Positions 1-7,409 of a stretch of DNA of 64,000 bases are shown here, piece by piece. Position numbers and translations under genes: made by a program. Numbering within the stretch: the first letter of the stretch is position 1; the number at the start of each line of letters is the position of its first letter. Source of the stretch: Pseudomonas viridiflava (GTDB taxonomy: Bacteria > Pseudomonadota > Gammaproteobacteria > Pseudomonadales > Pseudomonadaceae); contig NZ_LKEH01000047.1 in the NCBI RefSeq assembly GCF_001642795.1, positions 371,162 through 435,161 on the forward strand, written 5' to 3'. The notes under the pieces were generated by a model that was not told the origin of the DNA, ran no database searches, and worked only from the letters and a program-made list of their open reading frames with translations.

Positions 1-37
1 CCGCCTCCCACAGTCCGTGGTCGCAGCAAGACTCGGC

Positions 38-239
38 TATAACGCTGAGCGCAAGCATGGGCATGATCGGGGTGCTTGAGATCACGCTGATCGTTCCTCA
101 CGCTCCGATGGGCACGATCAGTGTTTGACAGACTTGTGTATAACGATGAGCGCGGAGCATGGGCATGATCGGTGTGCGTGAGACCACTGATCGTTCCCAC
201 GCTCCAGCGTGGTAACGCCGCCCTGGACGCTCCGCGTCC
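38..239. repeat. Tandemly duplicated dispersed repeat region
   Basis: This gene-free stretch holds two diverged direct copies of a roughly 70-bp block. One runs from about 38 to 106 and the other from 139 to 205; both begin TATAACG and contain GCATGGGCATGATCGG followed by a TGATCGTTCC-type core. The second copy runs into a complete double-hairpin unit at 188-239, in which the stems CCACGC/GCGTGG and GGACGC/GCGTCC lie in tandem. The same unit recurs near 25.4, 33.3, 38.1 and 38.2 kb. No gene is visible in 1-328. Confidence 0.7.
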
Positions 240-328
240 GCTTGTGGCCGTTGCAGGGTTCGCGAAGATCATGGCAAGTCATCGCGCTATTGCCCTATCA
301 TTCGCGCTTTTGCAGCCCGGATGCCCTC

Positions 329-613
329 ATGACCACTACCCCAGACACTTTGCTCGCCGCCCTTGAAACTTCTTCGATGCTGGAAATCGACGGTCTTCAC
401 GCCTGGGAATTTTCCCTGGGTGAAGAGCTGAACATCGAGTGCATGGACGGACGCGAGCGCAAGGTATGGCGTTTCACGCTGGATCAGGTCAAGGCTGCGG
501 TCTTCGACGAGTCGCTGCAAAGCTGGGTCGTCAACGATGGCAACGCCGACCACCGCATCGTCTGCCTCGATGCCTTCACGCCTAGCGATGAAGACGACGC
601 CGACGAAGCTTGA
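329..613 (+). CDS. Small acidic hypothetical protein (DUF5629-like)
   Basis: The 94-residue product begins MTTTPDTLLAALETSS and ends in an acidic tail (SDEDDADEA). It has no signal peptide or membrane segment, so it is probably cytoplasmic. Size and the central DGLHAWEFSL / RKVWRFTLDQVKAA pattern resemble small Pseudomonas proteins that I recall as DUF5629; that name is from memory. The internal ATG is preferred over an in-frame start 120 bp upstream because the upstream part runs through repeat DNA and encodes low-quality sequence. The stop codon lies inside an Anr-type box that probably serves the next gene. Function unknown. Confidence 0.6.
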   Translation: MTTTPDTLLAALETSSMLEIDGLHAWEFSLGEELNIECMDGRERKVWRFTLDQVKAAVFDESLQSWVVNDGNADHRIVCLDAFTPSDEDDADEA

Positions 614-651
614 TCCAGATCAAGTGCGCTTCACCGGTTAGCCGCTAGATT
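610..651 (+). promoter_or_regulatory. Anr/FNR box with -10 element upstream of Gcd-like gene
   Basis: TTGATCCAGATCAA at 610-623 is a perfect match to the Anr/FNR consensus TTGAT-N4-ATCAA. A -10-like TAGATT lies at 646-651, which would place transcription start near 658 and the box centre close to -41.5, the classical activating position. The box overlaps the stop codon of the preceding gene and lies about 100 bp before the start of the membrane protein at 726. Two short hairpins (663-681 and 682-701) follow in the leader. Confidence 0.6.
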
Positions 652-725
652 CGACGCTGTACACACTGGCTTCGCCAGTGTCGGCCCAATGGACTGGGCC
701 GAAACCAAAAAGATAGGGAGATCCA

Positions 726-1268
726 ATGTCTACTCAAGGTGCGTTGAGTCGTGCACGTCTGTTGCCGACGTTTCTGGGGGGCCTGCTGCTGGGGCTGGGC
801 ATCATCATGGTCATCGGCGGCTTCAGGCTGTCGGGCCTGGGCGGTTCGTTCTACTACATGCTTTGCGGGTTCGGCTTCTCGGCCATCGGTATTTTGCTGG
901 TGATCGGGCTGCGCTTCGCTGTCTGGCTGTTCACCCTGATGCTGTTGCTGAGCACAGTATGGGCGCTCTGGGAGGTTGGCCTGGACCGTCAACGCCTGAT
1001 GCCGCGTCTGTTCGTGTGGTTTCTGGTCGGGCTGGTTCTGGTGCTTCCGGTTGCACGTCAGGCGCTCAAACCGTCCCGTCAGCGTGTGTCCGTCAGCAGC
1101 CTCATCATCGCTTTGATCCTGGCGGGCATCACGCTCGACCCCATCGGTCAGCTCAAGTACTTCACTCACCATACGCAGGAAATCGTGGCCACGCTGGTTC
1201 CGGGCATGGAGCTGCCGTGGGTGTCATTTGCCGAGACACAAGCCCGGTTCCGGCAGCCGGAAGGCTAG
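726..1268 (+). CDS. Stand-alone membrane domain resembling N-terminus of quinoprotein glucose dehydrogenase
   Basis: This 180-residue protein has five predicted membrane segments (about residues 12-32, 38-58, 60-82, 91-112 and 122-140). The pattern matches the five-helix membrane anchor of PQQ-dependent membrane glucose dehydrogenase (Gcd), including the diagnostic STVWALWEVGLD...LMPR stretch (E. coli Gcd has a similar WGVWEVGFD...LTPR). In Gcd the anchor binds ubiquinone and is followed by a periplasmic PQQ beta-propeller of about 600 residues. Here the frame ends about 40 residues after the last helix and no propeller sequence follows. A good ribosome site (AGGGAG) precedes the ATG. It may be an evolved quinone-binding subunit or a gcd remnant. 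The next gene is an exported lactonase, which would fit periplasmic sugar oxidation. Confidence 0.65.
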   Translation: MSTQGALSRARLLPTFLGGLLLGLGIIMVIGGFRLSGLGGSFYYMLCGFGFSAIGILLVIGLRFAVWLFTLMLLLSTVWALWEVGLDRQRLMPRLFVWFLVGLVLVLPVARQALKPSRQRVSVSSLIIALILAGITLDPIGQLKYFTHHTQEIVATLVPGMELPWVSFAETQARFRQPEG

Positions 1269-1376
1269 TCGGCGCAGAATCCATTGCAGACCTTGCAAAA
1301 CTACACCCCGTTGTCAGTGTCATAGAGCTGATTGCCGCGTGACAGGCGTCATAACTTCAACAAAAGGGATGCCCCC

Positions 1377-2549
1377 ATGCCCCACAAAATTCTGCCTTGG
1401 CTGGCGATGGCCAGTGCCATGAGCGCTTTCACCCTGCAGGCTCAAACCATGACCGATTCCGAACTGCTGCTGGGTTCCTACACCCAGGGCGCGAGCGAGG
1501 GGATCTACCGTTTTGGCTTCGACAGCAAGACCGGCATGATCAGCCCCAAGCCGCTTCAAGTGATCAAGACCGAGAACCCCTCCTGGCTGACGGTTTCCAA
1601 GGACCAGCGTTACCTGTTCGTCGTCAACGAAAACGGCCCTGGCCAGACCGACACGGTGGGTAAGGTCAGCAGTTTCTCCATCGAACCCAAGACCTTCAAG
1701 GTTGCACCGATCAATCAGGTCGAAACCAAAGGCGAGGAGCCGACTCACTCGAGCCTGAGCAAGGACGGCCGCTACTTGTTCGTGGCGAACTACGCGGTGA
1801 ACCCTGATCCGGGTGGCGCGTTGTCTGTGATGCCGGTCGGCAAGAATGGCCAGTTGAGTGATGCCGTTCAGGTCCTGCCTCTGGGCCCTGGCAGCAAGGT
1901 CAATCCGGAACGGCAGGCCTCGTCCCATGTTCACCTGGCAGTGCCAACGCCGGATGGCAATTACGTGGTAACGGCCGACCTGGGTGCCGACAAGCTGTTC
2001 GTCTACCGCTACAACGCTGATCAGGCCAAACCCCTGCAACCTGCCAAGGTGCCGACCGTGCAGTTGCCAGCGGGCAGTGGTCCACGTCATGTGCTGTTCA
2101 GCAGCGATGGTAAACATGCCTGGCTGGTACTGGAAATGTCGGCTCAGGTGGTGGTGTTCGACTACCTGGACGGCGGCTTCAAGCAAACCCAGATCCTGGA
2201 CATGAAAAACAAGGGCGTTGACCAGAAGAACGGCGGCGGCGCCTTGCACGCCTCACCCGACGGCAAGTTCCTGTACGTGACCAACCGTGGCGAGGCCAAT
2301 CAGGTCGTGGTGTTCCGCATCGACCCTGCCAGCGGGAAGCTTGAGGAAATCCAGCGTCGCACTGTTGAAGGCAAGGAGCCTCGTGAGTTCAGCTTCGACC
2401 CCAGCGGCAGGTTCATGCTGTTTGCCAATCAGAAGAGTAACCAGATCGTGACCGTACGCCGTGATCCGCAAACCGGCATGATCGGCGAAACGGTGCAGAA
2501 ACTTGATGTAGATGCACCTTCTTATGTGCATTTTTTGAGTGACAAATAG
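1377..2549 (+). CDS. Exported lactonase, 6-phosphogluconolactonase-like beta-propeller
   Basis: The 390-residue protein belongs to the YbhE/Pgl lactonase family (seven-bladed propeller). Blade-like repeats recur throughout: LLLGSYTQGASEGIYRF near the N-terminus, PSWLTVSKDQRYLFVVNE, EPTHSSLSKDGRYLFVANY, GPRHVLFSSDGKHAWLV and REFSFDPSGRFMLFANQ. Residues 1-23 form a signal peptide (hydrophobic LAMASAMSAFTLQA, likely cleaved after AQA-like Ala), so the enzyme should act in the periplasm, unlike cytosolic Pgl. The ATG is chosen over an upstream TTG because it restores the signal peptide and follows AAAGGGA. It lies 108 bp after the Gcd-like membrane protein. A role in hydrolysing sugar lactones is inferred from that pairing; the substrate is not shown. 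A GC-rich hairpin at 2562-2586 follows the stop. Confidence 0.8.
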   Translation: MPHKILPWLAMASAMSAFTLQAQTMTDSELLLGSYTQGASEGIYRFGFDSKTGMISPKPLQVIKTENPSWLTVSKDQRYLFVVNENGPGQTDTVGKVSSFSIEPKTFKVAPINQVETKGEEPTHSSLSKDGRYLFVANYAVNPDPGGALSVMPVGKNGQLSDAVQVLPLGPGSKVNPERQASSHVHLAVPTPDGNYVVTADLGADKLFVYRYNADQAKPLQPAKVPTVQLPAGSGPRHVLFSSDGKHAWLVLEMSAQVVVFDYLDGGFKQTQILDMKNKGVDQKNGGGALHASPDGKFLYVTNRGEANQVVVFRIDPASGKLEEIQRRTVEGKEPREFSFDPSGRFMLFANQKSNQIVTVRRDPQTGMIGETVQKLDVDAPSYVHFLSDK

Positions 2550-2561
2550 GATACAAACGCG

Positions 2562-2586
2562 TCAGCCCGCGCAAACCGCGGGCTGA
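2562..2586 (+). terminator. GC-rich hairpin after lactonase gene
   Basis: Ten-base-pair perfect stem TCAGCCCGCG / CGCGGGCTGA with a 5-nt loop, 13 bp after the lactonase stop. There is no T-run, so it may stabilise the 3' end or give Rho-assisted termination. Confidence 0.4.
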
Positions 2587-2736
2587 AGCCGTTATCAATC
2601 CTGATGATATAAGTTAGTGCTACAAAAGATTTCTGCTGAATCACCCTCAGGCGTAAGTTTGAGTCACGGCCAAGACGGCCAGAACTCACAGCAGCACAGA
2701 AGCAGTGTGCAGCGCCGACATAGAGAGGTGACCAAC

Positions 2737-2919
2737 ATGAACTTCAATCTTTTCTCCATCATTGCTGCATCGGCTATTTCCGCTTCCGTGGCACTTCCTG
2801 CCAGCGCCAGTGTTGAAGTCAGCGACAAGAAAGCCCACGCGACACAGACCTACACAACCAAGTATCTGCAACAAAGCGCCAACTTCTACGCCGCGCTGGA
2901 TCACAAGTCCGCGCAATGA
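2737..2919 (+). CDS. Tiny secreted protein, unrecognised
   Basis: A 60-residue frame begins MNFNLFSIIAASAISASVALPASA, a clear Sec signal peptide with likely cleavage after ASA (residue 24). The mature peptide of about 36 residues is polar (SVEVSDKKAHATQTYTTKYLQ...). An AGAGGTG ribosome site sits 6 nt before the ATG, which supports this start over an upstream in-frame codon. I do not recognise a family. The gene is followed almost directly by a perfect 14-bp inverted repeat, a REP pair and an intrinsic terminator. Confidence 0.65.
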   Translation: MNFNLFSIIAASAISASVALPASASVEVSDKKAHATQTYTTKYLQQSANFYAALDHKSAQ

Positions 2920-2928
2920 AGCGTGCGT

Positions 2929-2975
2929 GAATCCATTCCCCGTTAACGAAGGTTTCGATGCCGGGGAATGGATTC
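2929..2975. repeat. Perfect 14-bp inverted repeat
   Basis: GAATCCATTCCCCG at 2929-2942 is exactly complementary to CGGGGAATGGATTC at 2962-2975, with 19 nt between. It starts 9 bp after the small secreted gene and lacks a T-run. It may protect the mRNA 3' end. Confidence 0.6.
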
Positions 2976-2982
2976 GTGAACG

Positions 2983-3091
2983 GCAATGCTTTCGCGAGCA
3001 TGTTCGCCCACACAGGTCCACGCGACCACTGCCCATTGCGTGGCAGACAAGGCATGGACTGTTACGTGAGCCTGCTCGCGAAAGCGTTGAA
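2983..3091. repeat. Inverted REP pair (REPIN-like)
   Basis: GCTTTCGCGAGCATGTTCGCCCACA near 2988-3012 and CCTGCTCGCGAAAGC near 3070-3085 are two Pseudomonas REP sequences in inverted orientation, about 55 bp apart, in the style of REP doublets (REPINs) mobilised by RAYT transposases. No RAYT gene is in this window. Confidence 0.75.
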
Positions 3092-3100
3092 TCCCCTTGA

Positions 3101-3133
3101 CCCCGTTACCTCATCCGTTACGGGGATTTTTTT
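3101..3133 (+). terminator. Rho-independent terminator
   Basis: CCCCGT ... ACGGGG stem followed by T7, placed between convergent genes. The T-run orientation serves the plus-strand small secreted gene. Confidence 0.75.
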
Positions 3134-3165
3134 GTGCGGGAAAAAGACAATCGTGGGCAGTTGGT

Positions 3166-3765
3166 CTATTTGCGCATGACTGCTTCAAACAGATTGGAGT
3201 CCAGAAAGCGCTGCAGCCAGTTGCGCAAGGCAGGGTAGGGACTTTGTGCAAACCAGTCCGGATCGACAAAGCAGAACTGGCGAATGAACGGCGCGAGGGC
3301 GATGTCAGCCAGTGTCTGTCGTTCACCCAGCAGATAAGCCCCCGATTGCAGTCGATCTTCCAGCTTGTGCAGAAAGACCTCGCCCAACGCTCGGTAATGT
3401 TCGGTTGGGTGTTCCGGATAACGCACCGCGTACTTGTAGCGATCCAGATTCAGCTTGAAGACATGATCGTTCTCTTCGATCAGGTCGACGATCTGTCGTT
3501 GTCCCGAAGGGGCGTCCGCCAGCAGCCAGTCATCCGGGTCGTTCTGCGCCAGTGCCCAGTGCATGATGTCCAGACTCTGTTCCAGAACACGGTCTTCCAG
3601 GACCAGCACTGGGACTGTGCCCTTGGGCGAGCGTTTGAGCATTTCCGGCGGCTTGTCCTTGAGGCTGACTTCGTGAATGTCTACCTGACAGCCCGCGTAA
3701 TGCAACGCCATGCGGGCGCGCATGGCGTACGGGCAGCGTCGGAAAGAGTAGAGCACCGGTGTCAT
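3166..3765 (-). CDS. Glutathione S-transferase family protein
   Basis: The 199-residue protein has an N-terminal thioredoxin-fold GST domain with FRRCPYAMRARMAL at residues 8-21 (Cys11-Pro12-Tyr13 at the usual active-site position), the cis-Pro region KGTVPVLVLEDR and the ESxD-like EQSLDI. A C-terminal helical domain follows from about residue 85. It would conjugate or reduce substrates with glutathione in the cytoplasm; the substrate is unknown. Its ATG overlaps the sbcC stop by 4 bp (ATGA), so it is translationally coupled as the last gene of the sbcDC transcript. The CPY motif suggests an Omega-type or stringent-starvation-like class, but that is not certain. Confidence 0.85.
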   Translation of the reverse strand: MTPVLYSFRRCPYAMRARMALHYAGCQVDIHEVSLKDKPPEMLKRSPKGTVPVLVLEDRVLEQSLDIMHWALAQNDPDDWLLADAPSGQRQIVDLIEENDHVFKLNLDRYKYAVRYPEHPTEHYRALGEVFLHKLEDRLQSGAYLLGERQTLADIALAPFIRQFCFVDPDWFAQSPYPALRNWLQRFLDSNLFEAVMRK

Positions 3766-6700
3766 GAACTGCCGACTTCGATGGTGCTCAGCCCGTTGCC
3801 CTGACGACGGACCTTGATCTGCACCGGGATGCGCTCGTGCATTTCCTGAACGTGGGAAATGACGCCCACCTTGCGACCCTGAGCCTGCAGGCCGTCCAGT
3901 GCATCCATGGCCAGTTGCAGCGACTCCGGGTCGAGGCTGCCGAAGCCTTCGTCGATAAACAGCGATTCGATACGCAAGGTGCTGGACGCCATCGATGCCA
4001 GGCCCAGCGCCAAAGCCAGCGACACCAGAAAGGTTTCTCCGCCGGACAGCGAATGCACCGATCGGGTCTCGTCGCCCATCTCGGTGTCCAGCACCAGCAG
4101 GCCGAGCATGCTGCCGCCGCGTTTGAGGCGGTAGCGGCGCACCAGTTGTTTCAGTTGCGCGTTGGCGTGGTGCACCAGCAGATCGAGGTTGTAGGCCTGG
4201 GCGATCTTGCGGAATTTGTCGCCTTCTGCCGAGCCGATCAGCGCAGCCAGTCGTGCCCAGCGTTGGTATTCGCCGGTGGCGTCGTTGATGCGCGTCTGCA
4301 ATTCACTGTTGGCGTTGCGGCGGCGCTGGTCTTCGCTCAGTTGCGCGCGCAGTTCGGCACAGTGCTGTTCGCTCAGGGCCGTCTGTTCCTGCGCCTGCAA
4401 CAGGGCGACATTCAACGCGTCGCTGTCGGTCAGGTCGGCATGTTGCGCCTGATGCTGCTGCACGCGCTGTTCGCGTTCGTTGAGCAGGATTCGCGCCTGC
4501 TCCAGCGCTTTCTCGGCTGCCTGCGACTGCTGGCGCAACTGTTCGCCCTGCTCGTCATCGTAGGTGAGGAGGGTGTCCAGCGCCGCGTCATCCAGTTCTG
4601 CGTGCTGACTGCGCCAGTCGGTGAGGGTGGCGTCCAGCTCCGTCAGTTCCTGCTGCAAGGCCTGCTGCTGTTGCTCACCGGACTTGAGTTCGGCCGCCAG
4701 CTGTATCAGCTGACTCTGGATATCCTGCAGGGACTGGGCAGCCGAGCTTTCGGCCTGACGGGCCTGCTCGACGGCGTGTTCCAGCGTCTGCTGCCACTGC
4801 TCGGCGCTGGTGTGGTCGCCCAACAGGTCCTTTAACCGTTGCTGGCTTGCCTGCTGCTGTTCGCTGAGGGCGGCCACGGCCTGCTGCTGTTCTGTAACGC
4901 GCTGCAGGCGGTTCTTCTGCTCGACTTGTTCGCTGTCGATGCGCTGCTGGCGTTCACGCTGTTCCTGCTGCTCTTCGCCTTGCTGCTCCAGTTGATCGAG
5001 GCGCTGCACCACTTGCTGCTCAAGCTGCATCACGGTGGTCGAGGCATCACTGCGCAGCCCATCCAGAGTCTGCGAAGACACCAGCGGCGCGAGTGCAGCC
5101 AGTTCTTCGTCCAGACGCTGCTGATCAGCGCTCAGTTGCTGGAGCTGTTCGGTCACGTGATGGGCTGCGGCCTGACTGGCTTCCTGCGCGGTCTGCACCG
5201 ACTGCTGCAGGCGTGCGGCATCTTTCTGCAGATTGAGCAGGGCTTGCTGGCGCTGCTCGTCGCGCAGAATGATTTCGTTCAAGTGGCTGAGCTGCTGGCT
5301 CAGCCAGGCATCGCGTTTGGCAGGATCACGGTCCAGCAACTGGGCGCCGAGCGGATGCGCTTCAAGGTCCGGAGCCAGTGCCTGATGGCGTTGCATCAGT
5401 TGGTCGTGCTGGCGTAGCAGTTCTTTCTGCCGGGCGATGATACCGCCGACCTGCTCGCGCAATTGGTTGCGCTGCTCGGTCAGGGTGTCGACGGCCTTTT
5501 GTGCGCTGGCCTGCTCATCTTCGTCGTGTTGGGTCAGGCTTTGCAGCAAGGCTTCCGGCTGATGCCACGGGTGCTCGGCACTGCCGCAGACCGGGCAGGG
5601 CTGGTCGTCCTGCAACTGGGTACGCAGTTCTTCGACGCTGGCGCTGCGGGCCAGACGCTGGCGCTCCAGCAACTGGCGGGTCACGTTAAGGGTCTGTTCG
5701 GCGACAGTCAGCTCGTCCTTGACCTTGATGCCCTGGGCGACCAGTTGCTCGCGTTCCTGCTGGGCTTCCTGTTGCTGCCGGGTCAGCGCCTGCAATTGGT
5801 GTTCGATGTCCTGCTGGGTGGCCCATAGACGCGTCACCTCTTCGAAAGCGCGCTGCTGCTTGCGGTTGTCCTGCAACAGGCTGCCGAGGATCTGCAGTTG
5901 TTCGGTGACGGCAGCGACTTCGCAATCGGCCTCGCGGTACAGCAACTCCAGCGCGTTGCGTTGTTCTGTCAGTTTTTGCTCGGCCTCGCTGGCGCGCTGT
6001 TGCAGCGCAGGCAGCTCGCGGTTGCCGTGCTTGAGGCGATTGGCAGTGAGCGTCAGGGTTTTCAGGCGGTCGCGCCACGCGTTCCAGCCTTGGGCCAGCG
6101 GAGCCAGATCGCTGCTGTCCGCCAGTTGTACGGCGATGCGCTCAAGACGCTGGGCAACCTGCTGTTGCTGGTCGAGCAGGATGTCCAGGCCGGTCTGGCC
6201 CTGAGTACAGAGGTGCTCGGCCTGCTGATGGTGTTCCGAGGCTTTGGCCAATTCCTGAGCGAGGCGGTTCAGCGTGCTGTGCGCATCGAACGCCTGCTGC
6301 AACAGTGGTTTGGCGGAGTTGTGCGCCTGCTGGGCGTCCTGCAACCGAAGCTGCGCCTGGCTGCGTTGATCGTGCAGTTGCTGCTGGCCGGTCTGCAGCG
6401 AGACCTGTTGCTCCCGGTGCTGGCGAATCTGCTCGGCCAGTGGCGCGAGCTGAGCGTTCAGGGTGATCCGGCGTGCGAAGCGGTGCCGTTGCGGACCGAG
6501 GCGTTCAAGCTGCCCCAGTGTCTGACGCTGGCTGCTCTGGTCGTCCCACACCTGCTGCGCGGCGGTCAGGCTTTCCTGAGCGGCGAGTTGTTCGTCGCGC
6601 AGCCGATGCAGTTCGGTCAGCCATTGCTGCTGCAGTTCCAGCTGGCGCTGTTGAGCCTGATGGAGCTTGAGCTGCTGCTGGGCGTCGCTCATGCGCTGCT

Positions 6701-7409
6701 CGAGCTCGGCAAGCTGCTCGGGATCCAGCGGGCTGATATGACTGGCCTGGGCGGTCAGTGCCTTGAGCGCTTCTTCGGCTTCCTTGCTCTTGCTGTAGGC
6801 GCGTCGGCCGAGCTGGCTGTAGATCGCCGTGTTGGTCAGCTTCTCCAGCAGTTCGCTGCGTTCCTTGTCGTCGGCCTTGAGAAAGGCGCTGAACTCGCTC
6901 TGGGCGAGCATCACGGCACGGGTGAACTGTTCGAAATTGAGGCCCAGACGGCTTTCGATCAGTTGCTCGAATTCGCGTTTGCTCTGATTGCTGAGGATCT
7001 GCTCGCTGTCCAGATCGGTCAGGGTCTGGCGGCTGGCCTGAAGTTTCTTGGCGGCGTTGTCCCGCGCGCGGTTGGTTTCCCAGCGCGCCCGATAGCGGCG
7101 TTGGTCGATGCCGATGAAGTCCACTTCGGCGTAACCGCTGCCGGTGCCACGGCGCAGCAGGGTGCGTGGATCGCTGGTGGTAATGTCGCCGTCGATGTCG
7201 GGGACCTTCGACTGGCCGATGTTGCTCAGGCGCGGAATGGCCCCGAACAGTGCCAGGCACAACGCATCGAGCAGCGTGCTCTTGCCTGCGCCGGTCGGGC
7301 CGGTAATGGCGAACAGGCCGGCGCTGGCCAAGGGCTCTGCGGTGAAGTCCAGTTCGAACGGTCCGGCCAGCGAGGCCAGGTTTTTCAGGCGAATGGCAAG
7401 AATCTTCAT
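3762..7409 (-). CDS. sbcC: Exonuclease subunit SbcC (Rad50-like ATPase)
   Basis: The 1215-residue SMC/Rad50-type ATPase works with SbcD to cleave DNA hairpins and process double-strand ends. Walker A is GPTGAGKS at residues 37-44. Two very long Gln/Glu/Leu-rich coiled-coil arms flank the zinc hook CPVC (about residues 603-606, in CPVCGSAEHPW). The C-terminal lobe has the ABC signature LSGGE (VHSLSGGETFLVSLALALGLA) and Walker B LFIDEGFGSLD. The start overlaps the sbcD stop by 4 bp and the end overlaps the GST start by 4 bp. The coiled-coil DNA is highly repetitive in CAG/CTG, which produces long spurious open frames on the opposite strand. Length is a little above the roughly 1050 residues of E. 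coli SbcC. Confidence 0.96.
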   Translation of the reverse strand: MKILAIRLKNLASLAGPFELDFTAEPLASAGLFAITGPTGAGKSTLLDALCLALFGAIPRLSNIGQSKVPDIDGDITTSDPRTLLRRGTGSGYAEVDFIGIDQRRYRARWETNRARDNAAKKLQASRQTLTDLDSEQILSNQSKREFEQLIESRLGLNFEQFTRAVMLAQSEFSAFLKADDKERSELLEKLTNTAIYSQLGRRAYSKSKEAEEALKALTAQASHISPLDPEQLAELEQRMSDAQQQLKLHQAQQRQLELQQQWLTELHRLRDEQLAAQESLTAAQQVWDDQSSQRQTLGQLERLGPQRHRFARRITLNAQLAPLAEQIRQHREQQVSLQTGQQQLHDQRSQAQLRLQDAQQAHNSAKPLLQQAFDAHSTLNRLAQELAKASEHHQQAEHLCTQGQTGLDILLDQQQQVAQRLERIAVQLADSSDLAPLAQGWNAWRDRLKTLTLTANRLKHGNRELPALQQRASEAEQKLTEQRNALELLYREADCEVAAVTEQLQILGSLLQDNRKQQRAFEEVTRLWATQQDIEHQLQALTRQQQEAQQEREQLVAQGIKVKDELTVAEQTLNVTRQLLERQRLARSASVEELRTQLQDDQPCPVCGSAEHPWHQPEALLQSLTQHDEDEQASAQKAVDTLTEQRNQLREQVGGIIARQKELLRQHDQLMQRHQALAPDLEAHPLGAQLLDRDPAKRDAWLSQQLSHLNEIILRDEQRQQALLNLQKDAARLQQSVQTAQEASQAAAHHVTEQLQQLSADQQRLDEELAALAPLVSSQTLDGLRSDASTTVMQLEQQVVQRLDQLEQQGEEQQEQRERQQRIDSEQVEQKNRLQRVTEQQQAVAALSEQQQASQQRLKDLLGDHTSAEQWQQTLEHAVEQARQAESSAAQSLQDIQSQLIQLAAELKSGEQQQQALQQELTELDATLTDWRSQHAELDDAALDTLLTYDDEQGEQLRQQSQAAEKALEQARILLNEREQRVQQHQAQHADLTDSDALNVALLQAQEQTALSEQHCAELRAQLSEDQRRRNANSELQTRINDATGEYQRWARLAALIGSAEGDKFRKIAQAYNLDLLVHHANAQLKQLVRRYRLKRGGSMLGLLVLDTEMGDETRSVHSLSGGETFLVSLALALGLASMASSTLRIESLFIDEGFGSLDPESLQLAMDALDGLQAQGRKVGVISHVQEMHERIPVQIKVRRQGNGLSTIEVGSS

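Noticed and set aside
209-328. Upstream extension of the first small gene
   Set aside because: Runs through dispersed repeat DNA and lacks coding character.
1269-1376. Frameshifted continuation of the glucose dehydrogenase-like gene
   Set aside because: Only 108 bp separate it from the lactonase and none of the three frames shows PQQ-propeller sequence, so it is a truncation or separate domain, not a simple frameshift.
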